Shown here piece by piece: positions 46,619-56,012 of a stretch of DNA of 64,000 nucleotides. Position numbers and translations under genes: made by a program. The stretch's first letter is position 1; each line of letters opens with the position of its first letter. Under the pieces are notes generated by a model, which saw only the letters and a program-made list of their open reading frames with translations, had not been told where the DNA came from and did not search any database. This stretch comes from Pseudomonas sp. LP_7_YM (GTDB lineage Bacteria > Pseudomonadota > Gammaproteobacteria > Pseudomonadales > Pseudomonadaceae). The DNA is taken from the NCBI RefSeq assembly GCF_004364435.1, contig NZ_SOCT01000006.1, forward strand, positions 234,647 to 298,646. Reading direction: 5' to 3'.

Positions 46619-47110
46619 TGTGGTCGACCTGTTGAAGAATATTAGGAGGTATGTGCAGGGGCCGGGCGCGCACCTGAATGAATAGGGCGCTCTCAATGCG
46701 GACATGAAACGGTGTTCCGGAGGCTGGACGTTGATTCGTTGATTCGGTGTTGTCTGGGCTATCGCTTAAGAACAGCAGCATCAAAGGCGGCGGCTTGATG
46801 ACGATACATTGAAGGGGCTGACGCTTTACTTGTGGGACATGCCGCAGGTTACGGCGACGGCGAAAGATATCCCTGACGACAAAGCTGTATCGGCTGCACG
46901 GGCCCCTCGCGAATGAATCCGCTCCTACAGTTGGGTTCAGTAGCGCTTTGGTTACTGTCGCGCTTCGAAAGTGACCCGCCGGGGGGCAGAAAGGTGACTC
47001 CGCGCCACCATTCATAAGGGATACCTCACCGTCTCAGCGCCCCGCTGCGCCTCTTCCTCAATACCAGAACTACTTGTCGACCACGGTGTGCAAACAACAA
47101 AGCCGCACAA
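46619..47110. other. Gap inside the EPS locus carrying a dispersed repeat
   Basis: About 490 bases without a supported gene between the glycosidase and GT4 genes. It includes the repeat at 46907-46930. It could hold an internal promoter or reflect a lost gene; no remnant was recognised. Confidence 0.4.
46907..46930. repeat. Dispersed intergenic repeat half-element
   Basis: TCGCGAATGAATCCGCTCC followed by TACAG, nearly identical to the copies at 18994 and 50967. CTGTATCGGCTGC just upstream is also echoed near 50933-50960. Confidence 0.6.
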
Positions 47111-48433
47111 TCAAGGCAACGCAAACAACGCAGGCCGGGTTCCCAATGTGATGATTTTTGGAAACTCATCGATCGGCACCTGCGCCGAACACCGCCCCTC
47201 GTCGCAATTCCACGAAATACCGCTATCAACCAGCCCCTTCTGCGGCTCCCGGGTATCGATGTACTGCACATTGCCGCCCAACACACTGCTGGCGTCGACC
47301 TTGATCGACCTGGGAGACCCCGCTGTCCAGGCCACCATGATCTGCTCCGAACCCCGAGCAAACCGCAGCAGATACTGCGAATCGATTTCCCGACTCTTCT
47401 GCGGGTCATAACGGAACTGATGCAGCGTCGGGCTGATGGCCTTCAGCGTCAGATACGCCTGCTTGACGCTCAGGTCCTGATTAAGCAAACCGAAATTCTG
47501 TTCCGTTTCGGCCTTGTCCGGCCCGTCATTCAGCAAGCCGTTGCACCACATTCCCTTGATGTTCGGCACCGTCTGCGCCAGAAAAAAACTGCGTGCCAGA
47601 AAGGCTGCCTGGGTTTTTTCGTCAGCCCCACAGCGGCCATCGTTGCTTGGCCAACCCATCTCGGTGAGATACAGCGGCACGGCGCGCTTGTTGCTGGTCT
47701 TGTCCTTAAGGCCTTCGTTGATGCGCCTGAGCCAGGCAATCCAGTTTTCCGGGGTGTTGCGTGCGTCCGTACGGCAATGCACGTCAGGGTGTAACGACAG
47801 CCCATCGACGTGATCGAGAATGCCGGACTCCACCAAGCGGTCGGCAAACCCAAGGTCCATGCCCTGACGGGTCACGGCGCCCGCCAGAATCAGCATCGGC
47901 CGCGGATTGGCACGAATGCGTCTGGCGATGTCTTCAACCATCTCGCTGTAATCCTTGGTAAATGCCGGATCTACCGGGTTCTCCTTGTCCCACTCGTTCC
48001 AGATCTCGAAAAAGTCCACGTGCTCGCTGAGCTGCCGGGTCACGAAACTCACGTCATTGCCATACCCCTCACGCACGACGGGTTTACGCGGTTTGGCGCA
48101 GTTGTCGTAGAAAGGGTTGCCGTAGTCCAGGAACAACAGCGGATGCAGGCGGTGCTCCTGGGTCTGGCTCAGGTACATCTCCCAGAAGGGTTCTATCTTC
48201 ATCAAGCCGCGCCAGGGCTCGGCGCTGGACCAGTAGGCGTCATCGCGTACCGAATCCACGCCCGCCGCCTGAAGCAACCGCAGGGCGTTGGTCGGCGAGG
48301 TGGTTTTATTCATCAAGTAGGTATCGACGCCAATGATGAAGGTGTCGTCGGCAGTGGCTGCGCAGGTGATGAATACACCCAGCAGCAGAAACGCAAGGCG
48401 TCGTCTTAACCTCGTCAGGCGCAGGATGAGCAT
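47111..48433 (-). CDS. Glycoside hydrolase of clan GH-A, PslG-like (GH39 type)
   Basis: 440 residues with a signal peptide (to about 28, ATADD). The TIM barrel shows EIWNEWD (Glu147, general acid/base) and LYLTEMGWPS (Glu258, nucleophile). The 111-residue distance between them equals that of the catalytic pair I recall for P. aeruginosa PslG (Glu165 and Glu276), and the total length is also close. PslG cuts Psl polymer in the periplasm and aids its synthesis, so this enzyme probably trims the EPS made here. ATG 48433 is used; a TTG four codons upstream is possible. Confidence 0.78.
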   Translation of the reverse strand: MLILRLTRLRRRLAFLLLGVFITCAATADDTFIIGVDTYLMNKTTSPTNALRLLQAAGVDSVRDDAYWSSAEPWRGLMKIEPFWEMYLSQTQEHRLHPLLFLDYGNPFYDNCAKPRKPVVREGYGNDVSFVTRQLSEHVDFFEIWNEWDKENPVDPAFTKDYSEMVEDIARRIRANPRPMLILAGAVTRQGMDLGFADRLVESGILDHVDGLSLHPDVHCRTDARNTPENWIAWLRRINEGLKDKTSNKRAVPLYLTEMGWPSNDGRCGADEKTQAAFLARSFFLAQTVPNIKGMWCNGLLNDGPDKAETEQNFGLLNQDLSVKQAYLTLKAISPTLHQFRYDPQKSREIDSQYLLRFARGSEQIMVAWTAGSPRSIKVDASSVLGGNVQYIDTREPQKGLVDSGISWNCDEGRCSAQVPIDEFPKIITLGTRPALFALP

Positions 48434-48522
48434 GGTTTGTCTCAATCAAGAGGTACGGTCCGGAGCACTTGCCCAGGTAGGTCTCGGGCCGTCGGCGAAT
48501 GGAATCGTGTGACTGCTGATCT

Positions 48523-49776
48523 TCAGACGAGAGGGGACTGCACCGTCGGGTCGCGATGCACGAGGCGGTCCTGCACGGTCTGGGTGAAGATGCTTTCGTA
48601 GCTGTCCAGCATGGCCTCCAGATTCAACAGCGCACCGACACTGACCCGCGACTGGCTGCGCAACCGGGCAAGCAGCTCCGGTTGCTGATGCAGCCTGAGC
48701 ATGGCATCTCCCAGCGAGTCGGGATCGCTCGGGTCGCACAACAGGCCGTTGAGCGGCGCTTGAATGATCTCCGGCAAACCGCCCATGCGGCTGGCAATCA
48801 CCGGTACCGAATGCGCGCAAGCCTCGACGGCGACCATGCCGAAGGGTTCATTCCACATTGATGGCACCACGGCCACATCGATCTGGTTGTAAAACGTTTC
48901 GGGCTTCTGATAGCCGACAAAGCTGATCTTCGGCGAAGTGACCAGCGCCCTGAAAGCAGCCTCGTCGCTGTCCTGACCACGACCTGCGATCTGCAACGTG
49001 GCGTCGAATGGCAAACGCTGGAACTGCGCGATGAGCCAGCCCACGCCCTTCTGCGCGGACAACGTGCCCATGTAACCGAAGCGCAGCGGCGCCTTTTCCA
49101 GCGCCGGGTCGACTCGCCGCTGCAGGTTCAGCGCGTTCATGACCGGCGCGCAGGGGCTGGCGTTGTGCACCACGTAACCTTTGGCCGCGGTGAAGTAACC
49201 GCGCTTCTGCAGCGTGTCGAGCATAAACCGGCTGACCCCGACCACCGACGAAACCTGCGCCGAGCGTGCATCGTGTCCCTTACGAAACGACTGACAGCTG
49301 CTGCATGGCTGCTGGCAACACTGCCCGCGCTTGAACATGTTGCTGCCCGGGCACATCAGGTACATGTCGTGCAGCACCTGAACAATGGGCAGTTGCGCCG
49401 CACTGATCTCGTCCCATACCGACACCGACCATCCCGACAGGTTATGGCACACCACCAGTTGCGGTTGCTCGACACCGATCACCTGCTTCACATAGCTGCG
49501 CATCGCCCTGTTGTAGCGATCACGCAGGTGCCAGCCCAGACGCAACAGACGTCCAGGCCGCTGGGTTCCGAAGGGCCAGTAAAAGTTACGCAGGCCAGCG
49601 CGGTAGACCTTGATGTCATTGACGGTTTCCGTCGACAGCCCTGTATCCGGGCCGGTCACCAGCACACTGACCCGGCAGCCACGCCGTTGCAGACCTTCGA
49701 CGGTGCGTTGCAAAACGATTTCCGCGCCGCCGCCGATGTGGGGTGAATACAGGCTGCTGATAAATAGAATGTTCAT
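48523..49776 (-). CDS. Glycosyltransferase family 4
   Basis: 417 residues. MNILFISSLYSPHIGGGAEIVLQRTVEGL is a typical GT4 N-terminus, and the donor site includes VPSMWNEPFGMVAVEACAHSVPVIAS near 305-330. A Cys-rich insert around 148-163 (CPGSNMFKRGQCCQQPCSSC) resembles inserts in other GT4 enzymes and may bind metal. The start overlaps the GT2 stop as ATGA, so the two are translationally coupled. Confidence 0.88.
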   Translation of the reverse strand: MNILFISSLYSPHIGGGAEIVLQRTVEGLQRRGCRVSVLVTGPDTGLSTETVNDIKVYRAGLRNFYWPFGTQRPGRLLRLGWHLRDRYNRAMRSYVKQVIGVEQPQLVVCHNLSGWSVSVWDEISAAQLPIVQVLHDMYLMCPGSNMFKRGQCCQQPCSSCQSFRKGHDARSAQVSSVVGVSRFMLDTLQKRGYFTAAKGYVVHNASPCAPVMNALNLQRRVDPALEKAPLRFGYMGTLSAQKGVGWLIAQFQRLPFDATLQIAGRGQDSDEAAFRALVTSPKISFVGYQKPETFYNQIDVAVVPSMWNEPFGMVAVEACAHSVPVIASRMGGLPEIIQAPLNGLLCDPSDPDSLGDAMLRLHQQPELLARLRSQSRVSVGALLNLEAMLDSYESIFTQTVQDRLVHRDPTVQSPLV

Positions 49777-50774
49777 AGGGGATACGACTGATTCAGACCC
49801 AGCACCCCGGACTCACCGTCACGGATGGCTTTTTCGATCAGGCTCAGACGCTCTTGGGTGCCGCTGCGCCTGGCGATCAGCCGTAACAGCCGAAAGAACA
49901 CCCAACGGTTGAGGCTGTACAGCAGCGAAGAACTGGCCCAGACGTTCTTGTCGAACCAGGCCTGGTTGCGGGCGCCGTAATACGCGCGCAAGTCCGAGCC
50001 GCCCAGCAGGAAACTTTCATAGATGTTGTTGGTGCGTGCCTTGATGTTCCAGGAGCTTTCCAGGTCATCAAGCAGCGCATCCGGCACCAGAAAGATCCGG
50101 CCGCCACCGGCGGTAATGCGCCAGGTGTATTCGCTGTCATCGGCGTAGAGCATCAAGGCATCCAGCGGCAGGCCAATCCTGCGATACAGCTCGCGATGGG
50201 CGAGCAAGCCTCCGTAGGTCGCGAACGGCAGTTGCACCATCTGCAGTTTGCCGTGGGCACCCTGCGGCGCGCCCCAGGGCAAACGACGCCAGATCTTGTA
50301 GGGCAGTTGCGCGATGTGGAAACCGAAGAAGCTCGACCGCCGCTGAATGGCAAAGCGCTGCGGCACCCCGGCGGCGATATCGGCTTGGTGTGTAGGGCGG
50401 AAGCCCAGTACGGCCACTTTGTCCTTGCCGTCGATGAGCGTGCGTTCTTCGAGGACCTGATGCAGGTTCGCGATGGCATTGATGGTCGGTGCGTTGTCGT
50501 CGTCCATCAGCCAGATATGCTCGGCGCCAGCGTCCAGTGCGGCCTGGATCCCCACCGAGTAGCCACGGGCCGAACCGGTGTTTTCGTGCATATGAATCAC
50601 GCTGACCTGCTCCGGCCAGGTGCGACGCAAGGTATCCAGCGGTGAGGTCGAAGCGTTGCTGACAATGATCACGCGGTCGATAAACGGGCTTTCCAGCGAA
50701 CGGCTGACCAGGGTGTGCAGGTAATTGAAACGGTCACCATAGGTGAGCGTCACCAGCGTCGTTTTCGAGGTCAT
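49773..50774 (-). CDS. Glycosyltransferase family 2
   Basis: 333 residues, GT-A fold. TLVTLTYGDRFNYL at the N-terminus and the metal-binding WLMDDDN near 88-94 (D-x-D motif) mark a GT2 enzyme. The C-terminal half (YADDSEYTWRITAGGGRIFLVP) resembles galactofuranosyl- and rhamnosyltransferases. Donor unknown. It is preceded by a 270-bp gap after rfaH and coupled to the following GT4 gene. Confidence 0.87.
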   Translation of the reverse strand: MTSKTTLVTLTYGDRFNYLHTLVSRSLESPFIDRVIIVSNASTSPLDTLRRTWPEQVSVIHMHENTGSARGYSVGIQAALDAGAEHIWLMDDDNAPTINAIANLHQVLEERTLIDGKDKVAVLGFRPTHQADIAAGVPQRFAIQRRSSFFGFHIAQLPYKIWRRLPWGAPQGAHGKLQMVQLPFATYGGLLAHRELYRRIGLPLDALMLYADDSEYTWRITAGGGRIFLVPDALLDDLESSWNIKARTNNIYESFLLGGSDLRAYYGARNQAWFDKNVWASSSLLYSLNRWVFFRLLRLIARRSGTQERLSLIEKAIRDGESGVLGLNQSYPL

Positions 50775-50966
50775 GGCGAGTTCCGGGCAAAGGGGGAGGC
50801 AAAAGTGCCAAGCGAGGGCGCAGCACTGGAAAGCAAATCAGGGACAGTCGAGCAGGGGGCATTGCGGTGGAAAAAGGGACTCGCTGACGGCGCGCAGCTT
50901 CTGTGGGGAATTCACGGGCTAGAGGACGATACAGTCGACACGTCTCTTTCGGCTGCGCCCGCGCAT

Positions 50967-50990
50967 GGCGAATGAATGCGCTCCCTCAGG
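50967..50990. repeat. Dispersed intergenic repeat half-element
   Basis: GGCGAATGAATGCGCTCC followed by CTCAGG, a diverged copy of the motif at 46907-46930. It sits in the 270-bp gap between rfaH and the GT2 gene (50775-51043), where no gene is supported. Confidence 0.5.
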
Positions 50991-51043
50991 ATTCGGGTCG
51001 TCTTCAAGCCCTCAGCCGCAGGGCAACCGGCTTAAAGTCCCCA

Positions 51044-51565
51044 TCAAGCCTGCACAGTCATTCGCACCAGACTGCTCACCGGCAGGGTCACTTTCTGCTC
51101 GCGTTGCAGCAGGTTGAGCAGGATGACTGCGCGCTCATCGCCATCTGCGGCGAGGAAAATGGCTTCGACGTCATTGAAGCCTTCGGCCGTGATGCGCACG
51201 GCTTCACCTTCCTTGAAGGTGACTTTGGGCGGTACCCGCAGCCGTTGGCGAATCTGCTCGATCAACTCGTTCTTCACCGGAATCGGCAGGCCGCCAAAGG
51301 TCACGATACGCGCCACGCCCCGGGTCGAGCGGATCGGGTACCAGTTATCGCTGGTCTGATCCATACGAATGAACAGGTAGCCAGGAAACAGTTCCTCTTC
51401 GGATAGGGCGCGGGAGCCACGCTTTTTCTCCCCCGGCTTGAGCGGTCGGTAGCATTCGAAATTTTGCCGCTGTAAATGCTCCGCTGCCCGGCCTTCCTGG
51501 CGTGGCTTGGTCTGGATCAGGTACCAGCGCGCTGAGTCGCTCGCAGGGCTATCGGTTTCAGACAT
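51044..51565 (-). CDS. rfaH: RfaH-type transcription antiterminator (NusG paralogue)
   Basis: 173 residues. The NGN domain (ARWYLIQTKPRQEGRAAEHL, 12-31; LFPGYLFIRM and RGVARIVTFGG further on) is followed by a KOW-type C-terminal domain with GFNDVEAIFLAADGDERAVILLNLL, matching E. coli RfaH (GFQAIF, LLLNLI). RfaH binds elongating polymerase at ops DNA, prevents Rho and pausing, and recruits ribosomes. It lies inside the EPS gene series, 6 bases after the WbqC gene, so it may promote its own expression. NusG proper is always elsewhere, beside rplK. Confidence 0.88.
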   Translation of the reverse strand: MSETDSPASDSARWYLIQTKPRQEGRAAEHLQRQNFECYRPLKPGEKKRGSRALSEEELFPGYLFIRMDQTSDNWYPIRSTRGVARIVTFGGLPIPVKNELIEQIRQRLRVPPKVTFKEGEAVRITAEGFNDVEAIFLAADGDERAVILLNLLQREQKVTLPVSSLVRMTVQA

Positions 51566-51571
51566 GGTGCT

Positions 51572-52372
51572 TCACTCCATTGCAATCCGTTTCGACGGGG
51601 TAGAAACAAGTTTGGGGTGTGGCATCGACCTGAGCGGGCGCCGGGTCTCGATGCGGGGTGGGCTCTTGTCCAGTTGATAGTGGCTCAGCATGTGTTGAAC
51701 CTGCTCGATGCAGTTGAACATCAGCACATCGATAATTGACAGGTTGGCAACGAAAGGCTGCCCGAACTGCCGGTATTGCACCGCACACATGCGCAAGAAC
51801 CGCACCTCCAGGCGATGGATCGCGAAGTGAACACGGTCATACACCACTGAACCTGCTTGCGGTGTGATGAAGGTGGTTGCTTCGAAGGTCCGCGCCATGC
51901 GGATGATGCGTTCCTGCTTGTTTACCGGGCTGCCCAGCATCAGGTCAGAGCTGCGCATGATGGGCGTGATGATGTGCAGATACGCACACATCTCTCGCAG
52001 TGCATGTTCGGCATACAGTGCGATGTTGCGTTGCGGGAAACGAATCAGACGTTCGAGTAGCGGCATGACCTGAGCGAAGTAGGGCGCCTGCTCGTAGCTT
52101 TCGGTAATCAGACCAATCAACCGCTCGGCCTCATCGTCGAACTCACTGCACAGTTGTCGCTGGTTGATCTGCAATTCAAACGCGTCTTTTCTCAACGGGA
52201 AGCGAATCAGCCTGGCGTCATGGTTATGCAGAATGCGGTTGCGATTGACCCAGCCCGAGCGCATGTAGTGCAGGTCGTCTCCCAGAACGAAGACATCTGC
52301 AGCAGCAATGAGCTGGAAGTAACCCAGATAAGGGAAGAGATAGGGTTGCATCACTGCAAGAGTCCTGGCCAC
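51572..52372 (-). CDS. WbqC-like family protein
   Basis: 266 residues. The opening LAVMQPYLFPYLGYFQLIAAADVFV is the WbqC family signature, and YLHIITPIMRSSDL continues it. WbqC proteins occur in O-antigen and capsule loci, usually next to sugar aminotransferases, and are thought to act in making or modifying an amino sugar; the reaction is not established. A C-terminal tail of about 35 residues, basic and proline-rich, is extra. It is closely spaced with rfaH. Confidence 0.85.
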   Translation of the reverse strand: MARTLAVMQPYLFPYLGYFQLIAAADVFVLGDDLHYMRSGWVNRNRILHNHDARLIRFPLRKDAFELQINQRQLCSEFDDEAERLIGLITESYEQAPYFAQVMPLLERLIRFPQRNIALYAEHALREMCAYLHIITPIMRSSDLMLGSPVNKQERIIRMARTFEATTFITPQAGSVVYDRVHFAIHRLEVRFLRMCAVQYRQFGQPFVANLSIIDVLMFNCIEQVQHMLSHYQLDKSPPRIETRRPLRSMPHPKLVSTPSKRIAME

Positions 52373-52408
52373 GAACGTCTCCTCTACTGCGACTGCTTGA
52401 GTGTGCGC

Positions 52409-54625
52409 TTATTTGCGGACACTGGTGTAGGCATATCCGTAGGCTGCGCAGTCATAACCCGCGGTCGAAGCCTTGCGCAGTACACCGTTGAAGATCGCGC
52501 CCTTGATCACGATGCCGTTATGCATCAGGCGACGCTTGCACGCTTCGATTTCCTTGGCGGTGCTCAGGCCGAATCGGGTGACCAGCAGGCAGGTACCGGA
52601 CTGGCGGCCGACCAGCGTGGCGTCGGTGACCGCCAGAATCGGCGGGGTGTCGATGATCACCAGGTCGTACAGCGGCGACAGCTCGCCGATCAGCTTGTTG
52701 AAGTTGTCGTGCATCAACAGTTCAGACGGGTTGGGCGCCGCGAAGCCACAGGAAATGAAGTCCAGGTTGCGCACTTCGGTGTGGTTGATCACGTCACCGC
52801 TTTGTTGCCGCGCAGCCAGGGTGTCAGACAACCCGTGCTTGGGCGCCAGGTTGAACAGCTTGTGCAGGTAACCCTTGCGCATGTCTGCGTCGATCAGCAG
52901 CACGCGCTTGCCGGTCTGGGCAATGATCACCGCCAGGTTGCTGGAGACGAACGATTTGCCTACGCCCGGCGTCGGGCTGGAAATCATCAACACATTGTTT
53001 CGCGCTTCGAGCATGGCGAAATGCAAACTGGTACGCAGACTGCGCAACGACTCGATCGCCAGTTCGGTAGGCGCGCTGACGCTGAGCAGCCTGGGCTCCT
53101 TGTTGCCTGAGCGGCTTTGGCCTGCCTTGTCCATGCGTTCCTGGTGCCGGGAAAAGGGCAGCGAAGCGTAGACCGGCATGCCCAGGTTTTCGATCACTTC
53201 GGGGTTGTCCACGCCGCGATAGAATGCCTGGCGCACGAATACGGTCGCCACTGCCAGCAGCAGGCCGGCAAGGGCGGCGATCAACACGATGATTTTTCTC
53301 ATCGGCTTGGCCGGCTCTTCGATGTTCACATCGGCGTTATCAATGATGCGCACATTGCCAATGCTGCCGGCGCGAAGGATGTCCTGCTCCTGGCTCTTGT
53401 CCAGCAACAGGGTGTAGGTCTGGGACGTGACTTGCATGTCACGGTTCAGACGCAGCAGCTCCTGTTGCGTGGCTGGCAGTGCTTCGATTTTCTTCAGCAG
53501 TGCCGCTTTCTGTGCTTCGACCTGGCCTATCTGGGTCATCAGGCCGCGATAGGTCGGGTGCTCCGGCGTGTACAGGCGTTCGACATCGACGCGTTTCATT
53601 TTCAGGTCAGACAGGGTGCCTTCCAGCTTGACCACCTGGTCCAGGACCGATTTGGTCTCCACGCTCAGGTCAACTGACTTGGCGCCCATCTGAAAGTTGT
53701 TCAGGGCAATTTCCGACTCTTCCAGCTGCTTGCGCACGACAGGCAGTTGCGAGCGCAGAAACTCCAGACGCTGAGCTGCTTCGGCCGAGCTGCGTTCGAC
53801 GTTCTGGCGCACATACAGGCGGCTCACTTCGTTGAGAATACGCTTGGCCAGTGCCGGATCAGCGTCCTGAATCGCCAGATAGACGATGCCCGAATCCTTA
53901 CCGGCTTCGGCAATCTTCAGGCGATCCTGATAGTCCAGCGCCGACGTCAGGGTACGTTGGCGGATGACCGTGAACTCGGTACCCGGACGACCATTGAGCG
54001 CTGCAACCTGAATCTTTACGTCGCTGCCTTCAACGGTCTGCCCGACAGGACCGCCGAGCAGCTTATTGTTGTCTTCGTCATACAGGCTGAAGGTGCCAGG
54101 TTTGTCGACGACCATCGTCAGCTTCTCACCCAAAAGCGAGTCAGGCACTTGCAGTTGAAAGATGTCGATGTTCTCGCCACCCCAGGCGTAACTGTCCAGG
54201 CCGAACAGCGGCGAAGCCAGCTCGCCTTCGCGATCAGGCTTGAAACGACGCGCCATGTAGCTGCCAATGCCGGGCACGTATTTGGGCTTCTGAATGATGT
54301 TGAGCTTGAGGTCTTCGACAACTTTGCCCAGCACAGCGCGGGATTTGATCAGCTCGATCTCGGTGGTCGCCTGGGAAACCGACAGCGGCTTGTTGTTGAC
54401 CTCGGTACGCCCCTCGATGCCGATCTTCCTTGGCTCGATCTGGATCATCGCGTTGGCCTGGAAGATCGGCGTGGCGAGGATGGCATAGGTGAGGCCAATC
54501 AGGACGCAGCCCCCGACAATCGATGCAATCATTCCCTTGTGATCGAAAAGTGTGCGCAAGATAGTCGCCAAATCGATCCGGGAATCCTGGACTTCTTCCA
54601 GGGAGGTACGGTTCATAGCGGTCAT
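52409..54625 (-). CDS. wzc: Polysaccharide co-polymerase and tyrosine autokinase (Wzc/BY-kinase)
   Basis: 738 residues. The Wzz domain with two membrane segments (about 32-52 and 447-467) encloses a periplasmic coiled-coil region. The cytoplasmic kinase domain has Walker A TPGVGKS near 551-557, Walker A' LLIDADMR and Walker B LVIIDTPP. The C-terminus carries four tyrosines within the last 20 residues (AGYDCAAYGYAYTS), the autophosphorylation cluster. It controls chain length and export with Wza and is reversed by the Wzb phosphatase encoded just before it (stop TAA directly followed by ATG). Confidence 0.93.
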   Translation of the reverse strand: MTAMNRTSLEEVQDSRIDLATILRTLFDHKGMIASIVGGCVLIGLTYAILATPIFQANAMIQIEPRKIGIEGRTEVNNKPLSVSQATTEIELIKSRAVLGKVVEDLKLNIIQKPKYVPGIGSYMARRFKPDREGELASPLFGLDSYAWGGENIDIFQLQVPDSLLGEKLTMVVDKPGTFSLYDEDNNKLLGGPVGQTVEGSDVKIQVAALNGRPGTEFTVIRQRTLTSALDYQDRLKIAEAGKDSGIVYLAIQDADPALAKRILNEVSRLYVRQNVERSSAEAAQRLEFLRSQLPVVRKQLEESEIALNNFQMGAKSVDLSVETKSVLDQVVKLEGTLSDLKMKRVDVERLYTPEHPTYRGLMTQIGQVEAQKAALLKKIEALPATQQELLRLNRDMQVTSQTYTLLLDKSQEQDILRAGSIGNVRIIDNADVNIEEPAKPMRKIIVLIAALAGLLLAVATVFVRQAFYRGVDNPEVIENLGMPVYASLPFSRHQERMDKAGQSRSGNKEPRLLSVSAPTELAIESLRSLRTSLHFAMLEARNNVLMISSPTPGVGKSFVSSNLAVIIAQTGKRVLLIDADMRKGYLHKLFNLAPKHGLSDTLAARQQSGDVINHTEVRNLDFISCGFAAPNPSELLMHDNFNKLIGELSPLYDLVIIDTPPILAVTDATLVGRQSGTCLLVTRFGLSTAKEIEACKRRLMHNGIVIKGAIFNGVLRKASTAGYDCAAYGYAYTSVRK

Positions 54626-55078
54626 TTATCTTGGATCTCCTGACTGAAGATAAGGAAGCCAGTCGTCGACGCAACGCGAAAGCTGCTCGTAGGTCTGTTC
54701 AAAGGCTAATTTCGGGCGCCGATAGGGGTCGGCTATTTCCAGTGCGTGTTGCCATTTGCCAATCAGAAACGTCTTGCCGCGCACCTCGGGGGCCATCCCG
54801 AATACGCTGTGCGTCTGGCTGTGCTCCATCACCAGGACCAGGTCGGCCGCGTGAAGCATCTGCCGGTCGATCTGCCGACTTCGATGCCGTTGCGCCGCAA
54901 CGCCGTGGATTTGCAACACGGCCTGGGCCAGTGGGTCGATGGCGGATCTGAGCATGGCGTGAGTGCCTGCCGACGAAATCACGATCCCGGTGTCATCCAC
55001 GCGTTGTCGCAGCAGCGCTTCTGCCATGGGGCTGCGACAGATGTTGCCGACGCAGACCAGCAGAACGTTACTGAACAT
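54626..55078 (-). CDS. wzb: Low-molecular-weight protein tyrosine phosphatase
   Basis: 150 residues. The active-site loop VCVGNICRSP (Cys9, Arg15) is at the N-terminus and the catalytic Asp is in IADPYRRP near 120. It dephosphorylates Wzc, and cycling between the two states is needed for polymer export. It overlaps the preceding glycosyltransferase gene by 11 bases and touches the wzc start. Confidence 0.93.
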   Translation of the reverse strand: MFSNVLLVCVGNICRSPMAEALLRQRVDDTGIVISSAGTHAMLRSAIDPLAQAVLQIHGVAAQRHRSRQIDRQMLHAADLVLVMEHSQTHSVFGMAPEVRGKTFLIGKWQHALEIADPYRRPKLAFEQTYEQLSRCVDDWLPYLQSGDPR

Positions 55079-55997
55079 GGTCTTTGCTGAACGTCGTCAC
55101 CAGTCTCTTGCCGATGTTCACGCCGAAGTTGCGTCCGACCTGCAGCAGGGTCTGCACCTTGCGCCGGGGCGTTATCGCGGAAAGCGAATAACCGACCAGC
55201 TCCATCAGAAAGTGCTGGTAGAGGTCGTCATTGCCAAGGCGGTTGTAGTAGTTGGCCAGCGCGCCGCAGGTCTGCAGCGCCATGTGCAGCTTTCGTTTAT
55301 CAGGACGCATGGAAAACACGCCGCCCGGGTGCAGTCGATACGCGGCAGGTTTGATCCCGGCCATGAACTTTCCCTTGCCGTGCGCGCCCAGCAGTGACCA
55401 CCAGACCAGATCGTTGAGCGGCGCACCCTCCAGTTCCGTGGGCAGGGAATCGAACACGTTGCGGAACACCGTGGTCAGCGTCGAGATCGGCCGCGCCTTT
55501 TGCAGTTCCAGCGCCGTTGCATCGCCGCGCAGCTTGCCTTGCAGCTGGACGGGGTACTGGCCTTTGGTGTCGAAGGGGATGGCGTCGTGATAGGTCAGCA
55601 CGTAATCGGGATGGCTTTCGAGAAACTCCACCTGAATTTGCAGTTTGCGTGGATCGGTCCAGTAGTCGTCGGCTTCGCAATAGGCGATATAGCGTCCACG
55701 TGCCTTGCCGAACAGTCGCGGCACCGGTGGATGGCCTTGCGAATACTGATTTGTCTGCTGATAGAAGGGCCTGATCAGGGTGGGATAGCGTTTCACGTAA
55801 TCGGCGATGATGCGGGCTGTGTCATCCGTGGACGCGTCATCGTTGACCAGAATTTCGAAGGCGAACGTCGTTTGCTGCATCAGAAAACCTTCCAGCGTCT
55901 GAGCGATGTAGGCTTCCTGGTTGTAGGCGGGGCAGACGATGCTGACCAGTGGAGGAGGGGACGGCGAGGTGCTCGTCCCTTCGCTAATGACATCCAT
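55068..55997 (-). CDS. Glycosyltransferase family 2
   Basis: 309 residues. VSIVCPAYNQEAYIAQTLEGFLMQ and EILVNDDASTDDTARII form the nucleotide-binding part, and YCEADDYW near 110 holds the D-x-D-type metal site. The C-terminal part resembles other EPS GT2 enzymes. It ends inside wzb (11-base overlap), so translation is coupled. Confidence 0.88.
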   Translation of the reverse strand: MDVISEGTSTSPSPPPLVSIVCPAYNQEAYIAQTLEGFLMQQTTFAFEILVNDDASTDDTARIIADYVKRYPTLIRPFYQQTNQYSQGHPPVPRLFGKARGRYIAYCEADDYWTDPRKLQIQVEFLESHPDYVLTYHDAIPFDTKGQYPVQLQGKLRGDATALELQKARPISTLTTVFRNVFDSLPTELEGAPLNDLVWWSLLGAHGKGKFMAGIKPAAYRLHPGGVFSMRPDKRKLHMALQTCGALANYYNRLGNDDLYQHFLMELVGYSLSAITPRRKVQTLLQVGRNFGVNIGKRLVTTFSKDHVQ

Positions 55998-56012
55998 GAC
56001 GTTTACTCGGTA

